NCBI GenBank assembly: GCA_019745415.1
Contig: JAIETF010000064.1
Span: forward strand, 1 to 64,000
DNA from: Candidatus Obscuribacterales bacterium
GTDB lineage: Bacteria > Cyanobacteriota > Vampirovibrionia > Obscuribacterales > Obscuribacteraceae
Length of the DNA stretch: 64,000 nucleotides
Direction of reading: 5' to 3'
The translations under genes and the position numbers were made by a program. The notes beneath the pieces were generated by a model. The model saw only the letters and a program-made list of their open reading frames with translations. It was not told the origin of the DNA and did no database searches. Below are positions 41,259-50,513 of this stretch, piece by piece (the stretch's first letter is position 1; each line of letters starts with the position of its first letter).

Positions 41259-41702
41259 TCAGCCCGACAAGAGTTCTGAGACTATTTTCTTGACTAGGTT
41301 GCCGTCGGCTAGGCCCTTTAGCTTAGGCATGGCCGCTTTCATGACCATGCCCTGATTGCGCTCACCTTCGCCAAGCCCGGCGATTATGTCTTTGACAATC
41401 TGCTTGATTTCATCTTCAGACTTTTGCGCAGGCAAATAGGCACTGATTATTTCTTTTTCGAGAGATTCTTTCTCTGCCAGTTCGGTGCGTCCAGCCTTAC
41501 TAAACTGGTCGATCGAATCATTACGCTGCTTGACTAGCTTGACCAGCACGTCAATTTCTTCCTGGTCATTGATATCGCGCTTAAGCTCGGTTTTCTTATA
41601 GGTAAATGCCGAAAGAACCGACCGCAATGTGTCGACTTTCACTTGCTCGCGGGCTTTCATAGCCACCTTTAGGTCTTCTGAAATTTTTTCCTTGAGACTC
41701 AT
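41259..41702 (-). CDS. yqeY: GatB/YqeY family protein
   Basis: A 147-residue YqeY protein: SLKEKISEDLKVAMKAREQVKVDTLR at the N-terminus (helical, typical) and the C-terminal GMVMKAAMPKLKGLADGNLV motif related to the tail domain of GatB, the amidotransferase subunit. Its role may be in tRNA-dependent amidation, but it is not firmly known in bacteria. The ATG at 41702 has AAAGGGTGA upstream and gives the normal family length; an upstream in-frame start at 41768 would be too long. Confidence 0.9.
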   Translation of the reverse strand: MSLKEKISEDLKVAMKAREQVKVDTLRSVLSAFTYKKTELKRDINDQEEIDVLVKLVKQRNDSIDQFSKAGRTELAEKESLEKEIISAYLPAQKSEDEIKQIVKDIIAGLGEGERNQGMVMKAAMPKLKGLADGNLVKKIVSELLSG

Positions 41703-41823
41703 CGATTCACCCTTTACTGACACGATATCCAAGATCTCGGCTATCATACTCCCTTTGAAAGTGTTCACATGCCATTCATAACAGTAAGTCTAAGATGGCG
41801 ACATAGAAAGCGGAGGCTTTACT

Positions 41824-42438
41824 GTGAATAAATCCAAAAACAGACTGCTAGCGTTGAGCTTCTGCCTTGCGCCCCTTTTGGCGATTTCCGTTTGTGGAAT
41901 CTTTCAACAGGCAAGCACAGGCAAAGACAAGTCCCAGGGAGAAAAGAAAACTGTGAGCGAGTCAAAAATATATAGTTTCAAAGCCAAGACTCTAGATGGA
42001 AAAGACCTGTCTTTCGATAATTACAAAGACAAAGTGATGCTGATAGTCAACACCGCCTCACAGTGCGGATTTACTCCGCAGTATACCGGTTTGGAAGAAT
42101 TGCACAAAAAATTCGCCGAGCGCGGTCTAGCTGTGATGGGATTTCCATGCAATCAGTTCGGAGCACAAGAGCCGGGCAACAGTAGTGAGATTGGCGCCTT
42201 TTGCAAAAAGAATTACGGTGTAGATTTTCAGATGTTCGAGAAAATCGACGTAAACGGCAAGGATGCCCACCCCCTTTACAAGTATCTGACTGGTGAGGCA
42301 CCCGGAGTACTCGGTAGCGAGGCCATCAAATGGAATTTCACAAAGTTCCTGGTGGACCGCAAAGGTAACGTGGTCAAGCGTTATCCGCCGAACACCAAGC
42401 CGGAAGACATTTCCAAAGATATCGAGAAATTGCTCTAA
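41824..42438 (+). CDS. Glutathione-peroxidase-family enzyme, exported
   Basis: A thiol peroxidase of the GPx family. The peroxidatic Cys is in NTASQCGFTPQY, followed by FPCNQFGAQEPG (conserved Gln) and IKWNFTKFLVDRKG (conserved Trp and Asn). A later Cys in FCKKNYGVDF matches the resolving Cys of thioredoxin-dependent members. The GTG start has GGAGG 7 bases upstream. Residues 1-27 form an N-terminal signal or anchor (ALSFCLAPLLAISVCGIF), so the protein acts outside the cytoplasm. It is followed 17 bases later by the tandem kinase-like gene, so they may share a transcript. Confidence 0.9.
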   Translation: MNKSKNRLLALSFCLAPLLAISVCGIFQQASTGKDKSQGEKKTVSESKIYSFKAKTLDGKDLSFDNYKDKVMLIVNTASQCGFTPQYTGLEELHKKFAERGLAVMGFPCNQFGAQEPGNSSEIGAFCKKNYGVDFQMFEKIDVNGKDAHPLYKYLTGEAPGVLGSEAIKWNFTKFLVDRKGNVVKRYPPNTKPEDISKDIEKLL

Positions 42439-42455
42439 GCAATTATAATTAGGTC

Positions 42456-44387
42456 ATGTCCTGGCCAAACTCTCGTGATTATGTTGAAGCCCTGAGAGAT
42501 TCAGGGCTTTGCTTTGCCGACGATGACCTGATTGATGCAGAGGTAGATACCAACCATGAAGGTCTTCCCTTAGCCTTGGTGGGTAGTTCTTCTTCTGTTT
42601 TTCGCGTGGTTAAAAATGACAAAGCCTGGGCGGTCAAATGCTTCCACTGGCACGATGAAAGTCATGAAAGACGTTACCGCTCCATAGAGAAAGCTCTGCG
42701 AGCAATCAACAGCCGCTACTTAATCAAGTTCGAATATATCAAGCAAGGGGTAAAGGCCAACGGCGCTTGGTACCCTATTGTCAAGATGGAATGGATCGAA
42801 GGCGAAAGCCTGGACAGTTATATACTTTCCAATATTCAATTTCCAGATAGACTGTTGAACGTCAAAAGAGACTTTCAAGAGCTTATACAAACACTTGGTC
42901 GTGCCGGGCTTGCCCATCTTGATTTGCAGCACGGCAACCTACTTGTCCACATGGACCGCATCAAACTGATCGACTACGACACTTTTTATGTGCCCGAACT
43001 AGATGGGCACGACAGCCTAGAACTAGGTCATTTTAACTATCAGCATCCGCGCCGGGACAAGCAACACTTCAATCTCAATCTTGATAATTTTTCCGCCTGG
43101 ATAATCTTTGCGTCAATGCACTGCATTACCCTTGATACCAGCCTCTGGCACAAATTAGCCGGCGGCGATGAATGCCTTTTGTTTAGGCAAGAAGATTTTG
43201 GAGACCCTTTTAAGTCTTACGCCTTTGCCATACTGGAAAGCCATAGTCATCCAGAGATTCGCGAAACCGCCAGACTAATCAGATCATTCTGCGAGACCAG
43301 CCTCGATGCTATTCCATCAGTCAGTGAAGCTCTCACCTGCAAGATTGATCTCAAACCACTACCGCCAATCAGCACAGTTCCTGCCTGGATCAAAGCAAGA
43401 GAAGCCAAGCTAGACACAACTGCAGCCACCATAAACATCGAACGAAAGACAAATGAAGGCATCACATTTGGTACCTTCAAAGACTTCAATGAAGCAGTCA
43501 AGTCAAATGACAATTTTGAAGATATTGAGCTGAGAAACTCAATTTGCTGCCTCGAAGATACTCAAATCGGCAAGAATTCGCGTGTCTATCACTTTCTTGG
43601 GGAAGATAGAGAGATAGCCCTGAAGTGCTTTATGTCTCATGTGCCGGATCGTCAGGAACACTATGAGGCAATTAAGATTGCTCTCAAGGGAGGCATCAGA
43701 GATTATGTTGCCCAAGTCTACTATTTGCCTCGCGGAATCAAGGTAAATGGCGAATGGCGACCGGCTTTAAAGATGGACTGGATTAAGGGGCAGACACTGA
43801 ATCAACTGCGTAAGACTCCAGTCAATGAAGCAACCGCAAGCTATCTTGCCGATCGCTTTGTAGAGATGATTTTGTGCCTGAGGCGGCAGGGCATTGCCCA
43901 TGGTGACCTGAGTTTTGATAATATCCTGCTCTGCAACAATGATCTTAAAATAGTCGACTATGACAGCATGTATGTCCCCGCCTTAATGGGCAAAACTGCC
44001 GTTGAGAGCGGAGATCCGGCCTTTCAGCACCCCCGCCGCACACTCAAGCATTTCGGTGCCTACCTGGACAACTTCTCCAGCTGGCTGATTTTTTACATGC
44101 TAAAGAGGCTCTATATAAATCCTAACTTGCCGGAACTAGTGGAAAACGCCTTGAAAGACGAAAGACAAGCTGACGTGGTCAAGACAGCCCTGCGTAATAT
44201 GGAACTAGATCGCAAAGCAGACGTCAAAGAAATGGCTGCATTGCTGAAGCTGATCTTAGGTTATGAATGCTCTGCTGTTCCTATTCTCGATACAGAGCGC
44301 AGTCTTACTAGAGCCCTTAAAAACACAACCGATGTAGTTAAGGAGAATATCTCCAGTCCCTTCCTCAAGAAAAAACCAAAGAAATAG
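42456..44387 (+). CDS. Protein with two tandem kinase-like domains
   Basis: A 643-residue protein that is an internal duplication of a kinase-like fold. Copy 1 (about residues 35-295) has AVKCFHWH (Lys), HLDLQHGNL with H154 and D156, and IDYD at 172-175. Copy 2 (about 345-620) has ALKCFMSH, HGDLSFDNIL with H482 and D484, and VDYD at 500-503. Both have WIxGxxL, YxVPxL and FxxYLDNFSxWLI-like blocks. In each, the normal DFG is replaced by D-Y-D, a pattern known from kinases linked to stress systems. Catalytic residues are present, so activity is possible. No membrane segment. It lies between gpx and the M48 protease. Confidence 0.8.
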   Translation: MSWPNSRDYVEALRDSGLCFADDDLIDAEVDTNHEGLPLALVGSSSSVFRVVKNDKAWAVKCFHWHDESHERRYRSIEKALRAINSRYLIKFEYIKQGVKANGAWYPIVKMEWIEGESLDSYILSNIQFPDRLLNVKRDFQELIQTLGRAGLAHLDLQHGNLLVHMDRIKLIDYDTFYVPELDGHDSLELGHFNYQHPRRDKQHFNLNLDNFSAWIIFASMHCITLDTSLWHKLAGGDECLLFRQEDFGDPFKSYAFAILESHSHPEIRETARLIRSFCETSLDAIPSVSEALTCKIDLKPLPPISTVPAWIKAREAKLDTTAATINIERKTNEGITFGTFKDFNEAVKSNDNFEDIELRNSICCLEDTQIGKNSRVYHFLGEDREIALKCFMSHVPDRQEHYEAIKIALKGGIRDYVAQVYYLPRGIKVNGEWRPALKMDWIKGQTLNQLRKTPVNEATASYLADRFVEMILCLRRQGIAHGDLSFDNILLCNNDLKIVDYDSMYVPALMGKTAVESGDPAFQHPRRTLKHFGAYLDNFSSWLIFYMLKRLYINPNLPELVENALKDERQADVVKTALRNMELDRKADVKEMAALLKLILGYECSAVPILDTERSLTRALKNTTDVVKENISSPFLKKKPKK

Positions 44388-44410
44388 GATACGAAACGGA
44401 TAAGAGCACT

Positions 44411-45232
44411 ATGAGAAGAATAGAGTTAATCAGCCTGAGTTTATCTTTCTGCCTGCTGACTGGCGCTCCCAGTTATGCTACCGATAAGGCCTCTCTTAAG
44501 GATAAGTTGCTAGGGGCGTTTCGCCGGTCATTCCGAATTTCTAACGCACAAGAAGAAGCTTTGAGCACTGAGATGGACAAAAGTGTCCGCAAACAGTTTC
44601 CTGTCTCAGGCGACTCAAGGGCGATAGCTTTTGTCAAGGCAATGATGGATAAGCTTTCAGCCAACGCCAATAGTCCTTTCCCAATTACAATTACAGTTCT
44701 AGAAGACTCTAAAACTGTAAATGCCTTTGCCATACCTGGCGGACGTATCTATGTGACCCGCGGTATGCTTAATCTTGTTGATAACGATGCCCAGTTGGCT
44801 GGCGTTTTGGGCCATGAGTTAGCCCATGTCACGCTGCGACACGTATCACAAAGGGTCAGTGATCAGACTACTGCTGCTCTTGCAGTAAGGTTGATGCAAA
44901 AGCTCACCGACAAGAACATTGAACAATCTAAAGTAACTAACGCTCTCAAGTATGTGATGTTTCAAAAGTTTAGTCGCGATGCAGAATATCAAGCCGACGA
45001 AGCCGGTCTAAAGTTTATGGTTGATGCCGGCTATGATCCAGAGGGGATGGTGCAAGTCAAAGACAAACTTCTCACACTTTCGAAGGGCTCTAGAGGTCTG
45101 GAATTTCTGAGCAGCCACCCCGACACAGCCAAAAGAAAGGCAGAAGTGCAGGCGCTGATTAAAGAGAAAGGTTATAAGTCGGGCGGACAGGTATTGCTCA
45201 CGTCTGATTTTAAAGCGAGCTTGCAGAAGTAA
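44411..45232 (+). CDS. Secreted M48-family metalloprotease
   Basis: A zinc protease of family M48 (BepA/YfgC-like, single domain). The signal peptide is residues 1-23 (SLSLSFCLLTGAPSYA). HExxH is in GVLGHELAHVTL, and the third ligand Glu is in FSRDAEYQADEAG. The C-terminal SSHPDTAKRKAEV pattern is typical. Such proteases clean up misassembled outer-membrane or periplasmic proteins. The gene lies 23 bases after the tandem kinase-like gene, probably in one unit. Confidence 0.9.
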   Translation: MRRIELISLSLSFCLLTGAPSYATDKASLKDKLLGAFRRSFRISNAQEEALSTEMDKSVRKQFPVSGDSRAIAFVKAMMDKLSANANSPFPITITVLEDSKTVNAFAIPGGRIYVTRGMLNLVDNDAQLAGVLGHELAHVTLRHVSQRVSDQTTAALAVRLMQKLTDKNIEQSKVTNALKYVMFQKFSRDAEYQADEAGLKFMVDAGYDPEGMVQVKDKLLTLSKGSRGLEFLSSHPDTAKRKAEVQALIKEKGYKSGGQVLLTSDFKASLQK

Positions 45233-45398
45233 GTATTAGCCTTAGGAGTGTTTTGTACCGAAGCAACTAATCTCAACTAATTGACGATTGGCGCCAATCT
45301 CAACGAGCCGGGAGAACAGGCTAGAACTTAAGTAACTAGCTATGAACTAAGCAAATAGGCTACATAGAGATCAGCTGCTATGAGCGAAAAAGAAACAG

Positions 45399-47633
45399 TC
45401 ACATAAACTCAGCCGCTATTCCGGCAAGATTGAGTATGAATTTGGGATCGGCATCATAGTCAAAGACTTTCTCGGCAAGGGCTCTTTCATCTACCAATAC
45501 ACCTCTTGCCTGAGCGTGCAGTCGAAACAAGTCATATAAATTTGCTTTCTTTAGATTTACCATAGCCTTAAGCATCATACTAAAGCCAACCTGGTTGTTA
45601 ACCGGATTGATACCACCTAGACCAATGAGAGCCTCCCTAATGCGTTGAAATGGAGCTGGCAGAGGCGCTTCACCATCAGACTGTAATCTATCTAGACGCA
45701 TAGCCTTTAGAGAAAGATCGCACCAAATTGCTTGTCTTTCCACTAGATCAAAAATTACCGGCACAGCTATTTTTGAGTCGGCAGAAAGATCGAGCTTATT
45801 CTCTAGGGTCCTGGGCTCATAAATCTCCCCCGAATTCGGTTTCTCTCTAGCCATCCAGCCGGCGAAGCACTCAGGCAATTCACAGTAAGACTGCCTGGTG
45901 TAACTGCATACAGACATCACCACATAACGAATCTGCTTAGCCAAGCATTTACTTATTGAAAAATCAACAAATTCAGAAGCACCCTTTGGCGCATCGACAA
46001 TATCACCGCTATGGCAGCCAAATTCGTGCTTTAGATCGTAATAGGCAATTGTGGCATAATGCGAAAGGTCGTCTTGAAAAAAGATAGCGGCAAGATCAAG
46101 ATCGGTACGATAAGTGCCGTTGCGCCAGAAGACAAAAAGACGCAAGGTGTCTTTTGCGCTAAGCTCGAAGCGACTGCCGCGTGCGGCTGTATAGAGAGCC
46201 TTCGATGCAGATCTAAGAGCAAAGGGCTGATTAAGTCTCTTTAGATCAGGCGATACATAACATCTGCCCAAAGGCGGTAGCTTGGCAAAACGCTGCCTCA
46301 GCTCAACCTCAATAATCTGCACCAACTCTAAACAAAGACTCTCTGGCAATTGAGGAAGTTTATCTTCAACACAAAAGGCTTTAGCAGTTGGTCCTTTAGG
46401 CATAAAGACACGACAAGACCGCTTCTGGCTGCGGTGCTTGAAATGTTCAGCCAGCTGCAAAAGACTCGGCGTCGGCACCTCACCAATTACAGTACAATAG
46501 ACACTGAGCACTTGCTTGTGCCATTCACCATTGTCTTTCTCAGAGCCACCAGCTGATCTTCTCAAAAGCAGATCTAGGCGTCTTGAAAGCTCCCCTGGTC
46601 GGGTCTTTAGCAGATTCAAAGCTTGCCTCAGGTCTTGAGCAAGATATCTTTCTACAAGGCTATTGAAGCTATTTAGTGCTTTCTTATTTCTGAGCTTTGT
46701 AATTGCATCAAAAAAGTGTGGATATCTATCTTTGAATTCACCGGGGTGAAGTCTTTCTGCCAGCCTAATAAAACGCTGCGGATAGCGTGAGAGGTCTTCC
46801 ACCAAATGCGGTGTCTGTTCAAGCGCTCTTAAAAGTAAATGTCTTGTCTTTCTATCAAAACTCTTATATTTTGTGCGCTCACCTAGCGATATATCGCCAT
46901 CACTCAAAGCCGCGGCAAAGCGCAGAACATCTATGCCGGTTTCCAGATGTCCGACTATATAGTCACTGACTAGAGCCCAATGCTCGGGCTTGTCTCTGCC
47001 ATACAAATAAAGAGCTTTTAGAACAACGGCTTTGATCTCGCGGTTTGCAGGAGTGGTCTTGATAAAATCAATTGGATTGCGACCGTTTTCAGGCAAATAG
47101 ACACGCAAAAACCAGGTTAGATCGCTTTGTGCCTGCAAGTCGAGAGATACAGGTGAATCAATCAGCGGTCTGAAGAGTTCTTCAAACTGTTCCAGGCTTC
47201 CGAGTTCAATTTTTTGAAAGCTGCTGTACTCAGCCAGAGCTGGGCGCGGTCTTTTAATTGACGGCGGAATAAATTTGCCGTCGGTAAAGTAGTGGCTGAG
47301 CGCGTTTATGTATAGCAGGGCATCTGCCATAGACATAACTTGCTCAGGAAAATTAGGATACATGGGCAAAACCACTGCAGCCCAGTTTCCTCGAGCGCGC
47401 AGGGCGGTGCAACAGACCGCATTCAACTCGTTTAGGTCTTCTTGCGATAATTGTCTTATCTGCTTGAATAGGTCTTCTGAAAGCAGATAGCCAAAATATT
47501 CAAGATTGGCAATTAGTGAAGCATGCAAATTGGCTGGACAATTCTGTGCATTTTCTCTTGGTGGAAAAAAAAGACGGCGAGCTCTGCGCAAGAAGACTTC
47601 ATTCAGTTCGCCATTGACTGAGATACTTGGCAT
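45399..47633 (-). CDS. Large protein with a TerD-like segment
   Basis: A 744-residue protein that I do not recognise as a whole. Residues 1-480 are helical and charged with no clear repeat. A segment near residues 490-600 has TDLDLAA, then TIAYYDLKHEFGCHSGDI, GASEFVDFS and a V-V-M-S-V-strand, an order that resembles TerD (tellurite/chemical stress) domains, including the conserved Asp pair and HSGD. There is no signal peptide. I chose the ATG at 47633; GTG 47645 is the alternative. Its neighbour on the other side is the tandem kinase-like gene. A stress-related role is inference. Confidence 0.55.
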   Translation of the reverse strand: MPSISVNGELNEVFLRRARRLFFPPRENAQNCPANLHASLIANLEYFGYLLSEDLFKQIRQLSQEDLNELNAVCCTALRARGNWAAVVLPMYPNFPEQVMSMADALLYINALSHYFTDGKFIPPSIKRPRPALAEYSSFQKIELGSLEQFEELFRPLIDSPVSLDLQAQSDLTWFLRVYLPENGRNPIDFIKTTPANREIKAVVLKALYLYGRDKPEHWALVSDYIVGHLETGIDVLRFAAALSDGDISLGERTKYKSFDRKTRHLLLRALEQTPHLVEDLSRYPQRFIRLAERLHPGEFKDRYPHFFDAITKLRNKKALNSFNSLVERYLAQDLRQALNLLKTRPGELSRRLDLLLRRSAGGSEKDNGEWHKQVLSVYCTVIGEVPTPSLLQLAEHFKHRSQKRSCRVFMPKGPTAKAFCVEDKLPQLPESLCLELVQIIEVELRQRFAKLPPLGRCYVSPDLKRLNQPFALRSASKALYTAARGSRFELSAKDTLRLFVFWRNGTYRTDLDLAAIFFQDDLSHYATIAYYDLKHEFGCHSGDIVDAPKGASEFVDFSISKCLAKQIRYVVMSVCSYTRQSYCELPECFAGWMAREKPNSGEIYEPRTLENKLDLSADSKIAVPVIFDLVERQAIWCDLSLKAMRLDRLQSDGEAPLPAPFQRIREALIGLGGINPVNNQVGFSMMLKAMVNLKKANLYDLFRLHAQARGVLVDERALAEKVFDYDADPKFILNLAGIAAEFM

Positions 47634-47831
47634 TACCGTCCGCACTTAGTAAGGGTGTCGCGGAGAGCGGAAGCTCTGATTTCCATGATTTAGAAGGAAG
47701 AACTTCCATAGCCGCGACCTTATTATTTTGCCCAGTGCTCATCTCTCTAAACGCAAAGTAATCTGCCCTCTACACCTTGTTAACCGATCAAGCCCTATGC
47801 TCTGGCCGTCACCAATAGGAAGGTAAGTTTT

Positions 47832-48188
47832 ATGACCTGTGGAGTTTATGATTACTCGGCTGGTGCCTGCACTACCGCTCAGAAGCCGACTATTTTGATT
47901 GGTTGCTTGGAATTTGAAGGTCCCTTTGATAGACCCTGGGATATAGCTGAGAAAAAAGGGGTTTATGCCGTTCTCTGTCTGACCGATGGGCTTTACGAAT
48001 TGCTAGATATCGGCTTTTCAGAAAATCTTAGAGCGTCCTTGCTCAATCATCCAGACCAAGATGACTGGCTCGATGAATTTTGTGGATCACTGGTGGCGGC
48101 AGTGCTCTACAGCGATGAGATGACCGATGATGAAGCCACCTTATTGATAGATTCTATTGAACGCGAATTAAGTCAGAACGAGTTCTAA
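47832..48188 (+). CDS. Small protein, degenerate GIY-YIG-like
   Basis: A 118-residue protein. The middle has KKGVYAVLC, then ELLDIGFSENLRASLLNHP and AVLYSDEMTDDEATLLIDSIERELS. This follows the order of a GIY-YIG fold (G-V-Y, an I-G-x-S-x-N-L-R helix, an H-P and a final acidic helix), but the catalytic Arg and Glu are not clear, so nuclease activity is doubtful. GGAAGG lies upstream of the ATG. It overlaps the convergent membrane gene by 4 bases. Confidence 0.55.
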   Translation: MTCGVYDYSAGACTTAQKPTILIGCLEFEGPFDRPWDIAEKKGVYAVLCLTDGLYELLDIGFSENLRASLLNHPDQDDWLDEFCGSLVAAVLYSDEMTDDEATLLIDSIERELSQNEF

Positions 48189-50365
48189 GGCTGATCTATC
48201 ATTTTGGTTTCAGGTTCAAGTTCTGGCTCAGCTTTTCCATAGCCATCTTCGCTCTCAGCTTTACTGGTGAAATGAAAAGCCAAAGCATACAAAACCAGGG
48301 CAAGCAAATTCATAGCGGCAATACCTGTAATCATGGAGACATATTCCATCGCCCCACCAACCAAGGTACCCAGTAGGTTCATACCAAGTAAACGCGACTG
48401 GTCTTTGCAATTACTGAAAGTAATTGCAAAAATCCAGGCAGCAAATGGTATGGGCAACGCCAGAAATAAACTTGAGATTATTGTCCTAGGCACGATATCT
48501 AGCCCGGCAAAGACCGAAATAGGTATGAAATAAGAGAGTACCAAACTGACAAAAATGCAGATATAGGGAAGCTTGAGGTTTTTCGATTTGCACTTGAGTT
48601 GAATCAAGTTAGCAATCAAGATCATAAAGAGAACTGCACTGATCACAAAGGCATTTGTCAACCATGTGGCGCCAAGCACCAAGCCCATCTGCGAGACGCT
48701 TTTCACTTCAAGCAGCATAAAGCCGGCGCCTAGGCAAAACATTGCCCGGCTGAGATTTTCTTTGGTTGTAGCACCAAAAGAGCGGCGCACAAAGCCCCAA
48801 CCAATGAGCAGTGTAAAGAGCAGACCCGCGCAATAGGTAAGACTCATCTCTCTGCCGCGCAAAAATAGAAACGGCCAGTCATCAGTGGTTGTTTCCACAC
48901 GATCCCAGTCTGCTATCAGCTTAGGAACATGATTGTCTTCAACATATTTGCGATTGAACTGTTTATAGCCTGCAGCCAGGGCAGCTTGCTTATCTAAACC
49001 AGGACCAATGAGAATAGTGACAGCCTGTCCATTTGGAGACCAGAAAGCAAGAGGTTCTTCGCCGAAAACCTTTTCTATGGTCTTAAAGACCCTAATTTCT
49101 TGCCACCAGGTCATGGCATAGAAGGTGACTGCCAGTATACCCTTATCGTTCAGGAGCCTTTTCGCATTTTTGAAGCTCTCTTCAGTGTAGATATAGTTAT
49201 CCAGCCGAATCGAAGACATAGATGAAAAGGCTGCGTGAGCATCTAGGTAAGCAAAATCTACCAAGTCATATTTTTTCTGACAGCGCTGCATATAGGCCCT
49301 GGCATCGTCAATATGAACCGTGACCGCAGGATTGTCGTAGGGCTTTTCCGGATGAAGTTTTTTGCCTTTCTCAATGAATGTCTTGTCTAGTTCAACAGCA
49401 TCTATAGAGGTTAGCCCGTGTCTAAGACCGCAAGCTAAGTCATTGCCTGCACCGGCGGCTATGATCATTGCGGTTCTAGGCTTACTGCCGATTAAGTCGT
49501 AGAGCATGTCATAGTAGCGCAGCACCTTTTCCTTTTGCTTTTCGGTAAGGCGCCCGACTGTTTCAGGTCGGTTATCGTAAGCCCCCATGATGCCATCATG
49601 ATTGACGTCGATGTTGTAACCATAAAATAGTTCAGGGCTATTGCCGTCGGCAGGTATGATGCCGTCTCTCACACTGATGCGATAATACGGTGACCAGATT
49701 ACACCCGGATCGGCGGTGGCAAAGCCCAAAATGGTGGCAACAAGCAAGGCCGAAATTTGCAAAGGCTTGCGAAAGAAATAACTGCCCACCACAAAGATCA
49801 GAAGCATCCACCAGCCAGGCGGCAAGGAGAAAAAGGACATCAGAGAGAAACAAAAGACGCCAAGCAAACTGGCGGCAATATCAACAGTGTAGGCTTGCAG
49901 AGGCTTAAGCTGATCAAAGAGAGAGCCTATCTTTTGGCCAACCCCAATAAAGGTCAAAACAAGCAGATAATAGACACCCATCAAGACGGCATAGCCTTTG
50001 AAGGTCTGCAGGACATAATCGACCGGGCGGCTTACGTCCATAGCCTTCCAGGCAATCGGACCGACTATGTAATATTCAGTAGGGTCGACAATGGTGATAT
50101 GAACCAGCTTTAGCGGATCGGCAAAACAAATTAAAGAAACAATGCCGAGCAAAGCAAAAGGGACCCATTTCTTCCAGTCTCTAGATGATTTGCTGAGGGC
50201 GAGACCCACGCCTAGGCCAAATAGACAGGCCATGAGCGGGACATTCTTGAAATAAGCAAAAGTTCTAATCTCTGATGACAGCCATCGAATGATCATGAGC
50301 TCAAGGAAGAGAGAAAAGAAGCTGATTGCGGCGAGTTCTATGACAATTTTGCGGGTGCTGGTCAT
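48185..50365 (-). CDS. Membrane protein with spermidine-synthase-like domain
   Basis: The N-terminal third has about six membrane helices (starting with FFSLFLELMIIRWLSSE), then a soluble spermidine/spermine-synthase-like Rossmann domain at about 285-480 (AMIIAAGAGNDLACGL, VELDKTFIEKGKKL, DDARAYM), then six more helices. Similar 'membrane aminopropyltransferase-like' proteins exist in many bacteria but their substrates are mostly unknown. Before the soluble domain there is an EF-hand-like loop DVNHDGIMGAYDN. The ATG at 50365 has AGAGG upstream; an upstream ATG at 50395 is less well placed. Confidence 0.78.
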   Translation of the reverse strand: MTSTRKIVIELAAISFFSLFLELMIIRWLSSEIRTFAYFKNVPLMACLFGLGVGLALSKSSRDWKKWVPFALLGIVSLICFADPLKLVHITIVDPTEYYIVGPIAWKAMDVSRPVDYVLQTFKGYAVLMGVYYLLVLTFIGVGQKIGSLFDQLKPLQAYTVDIAASLLGVFCFSLMSFFSLPPGWWMLLIFVVGSYFFRKPLQISALLVATILGFATADPGVIWSPYYRISVRDGIIPADGNSPELFYGYNIDVNHDGIMGAYDNRPETVGRLTEKQKEKVLRYYDMLYDLIGSKPRTAMIIAAGAGNDLACGLRHGLTSIDAVELDKTFIEKGKKLHPEKPYDNPAVTVHIDDARAYMQRCQKKYDLVDFAYLDAHAAFSSMSSIRLDNYIYTEESFKNAKRLLNDKGILAVTFYAMTWWQEIRVFKTIEKVFGEEPLAFWSPNGQAVTILIGPGLDKQAALAAGYKQFNRKYVEDNHVPKLIADWDRVETTTDDWPFLFLRGREMSLTYCAGLLFTLLIGWGFVRRSFGATTKENLSRAMFCLGAGFMLLEVKSVSQMGLVLGATWLTNAFVISAVLFMILIANLIQLKCKSKNLKLPYICIFVSLVLSYFIPISVFAGLDIVPRTIISSLFLALPIPFAAWIFAITFSNCKDQSRLLGMNLLGTLVGGAMEYVSMITGIAAMNLLALVLYALAFHFTSKAESEDGYGKAEPELEPETKMIDQP

Positions 50366-50513
50366 TATTACCTCTTTTGACCCAAAACTCTCCAATTACT
50401 TTCCTGATGGACTTGCTAGTATCCATCTTTGCATCGCCAGTATCCGGAGTAAATTATCCGTTCTCTTAAGCATCTATGCCAAGCACTTGGCAGTTTCAAA
50501 CTATAAAAACCAT

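Noticed and set aside
45286-45299. Perfect 14-bp palindrome GATTGGCGCCAATC after the M48 gene, considered as a terminator or operator
   Set aside because: There is no loop and no T-run, and nothing else marks it as an operator. It may be chance, so I did not list it as a site.
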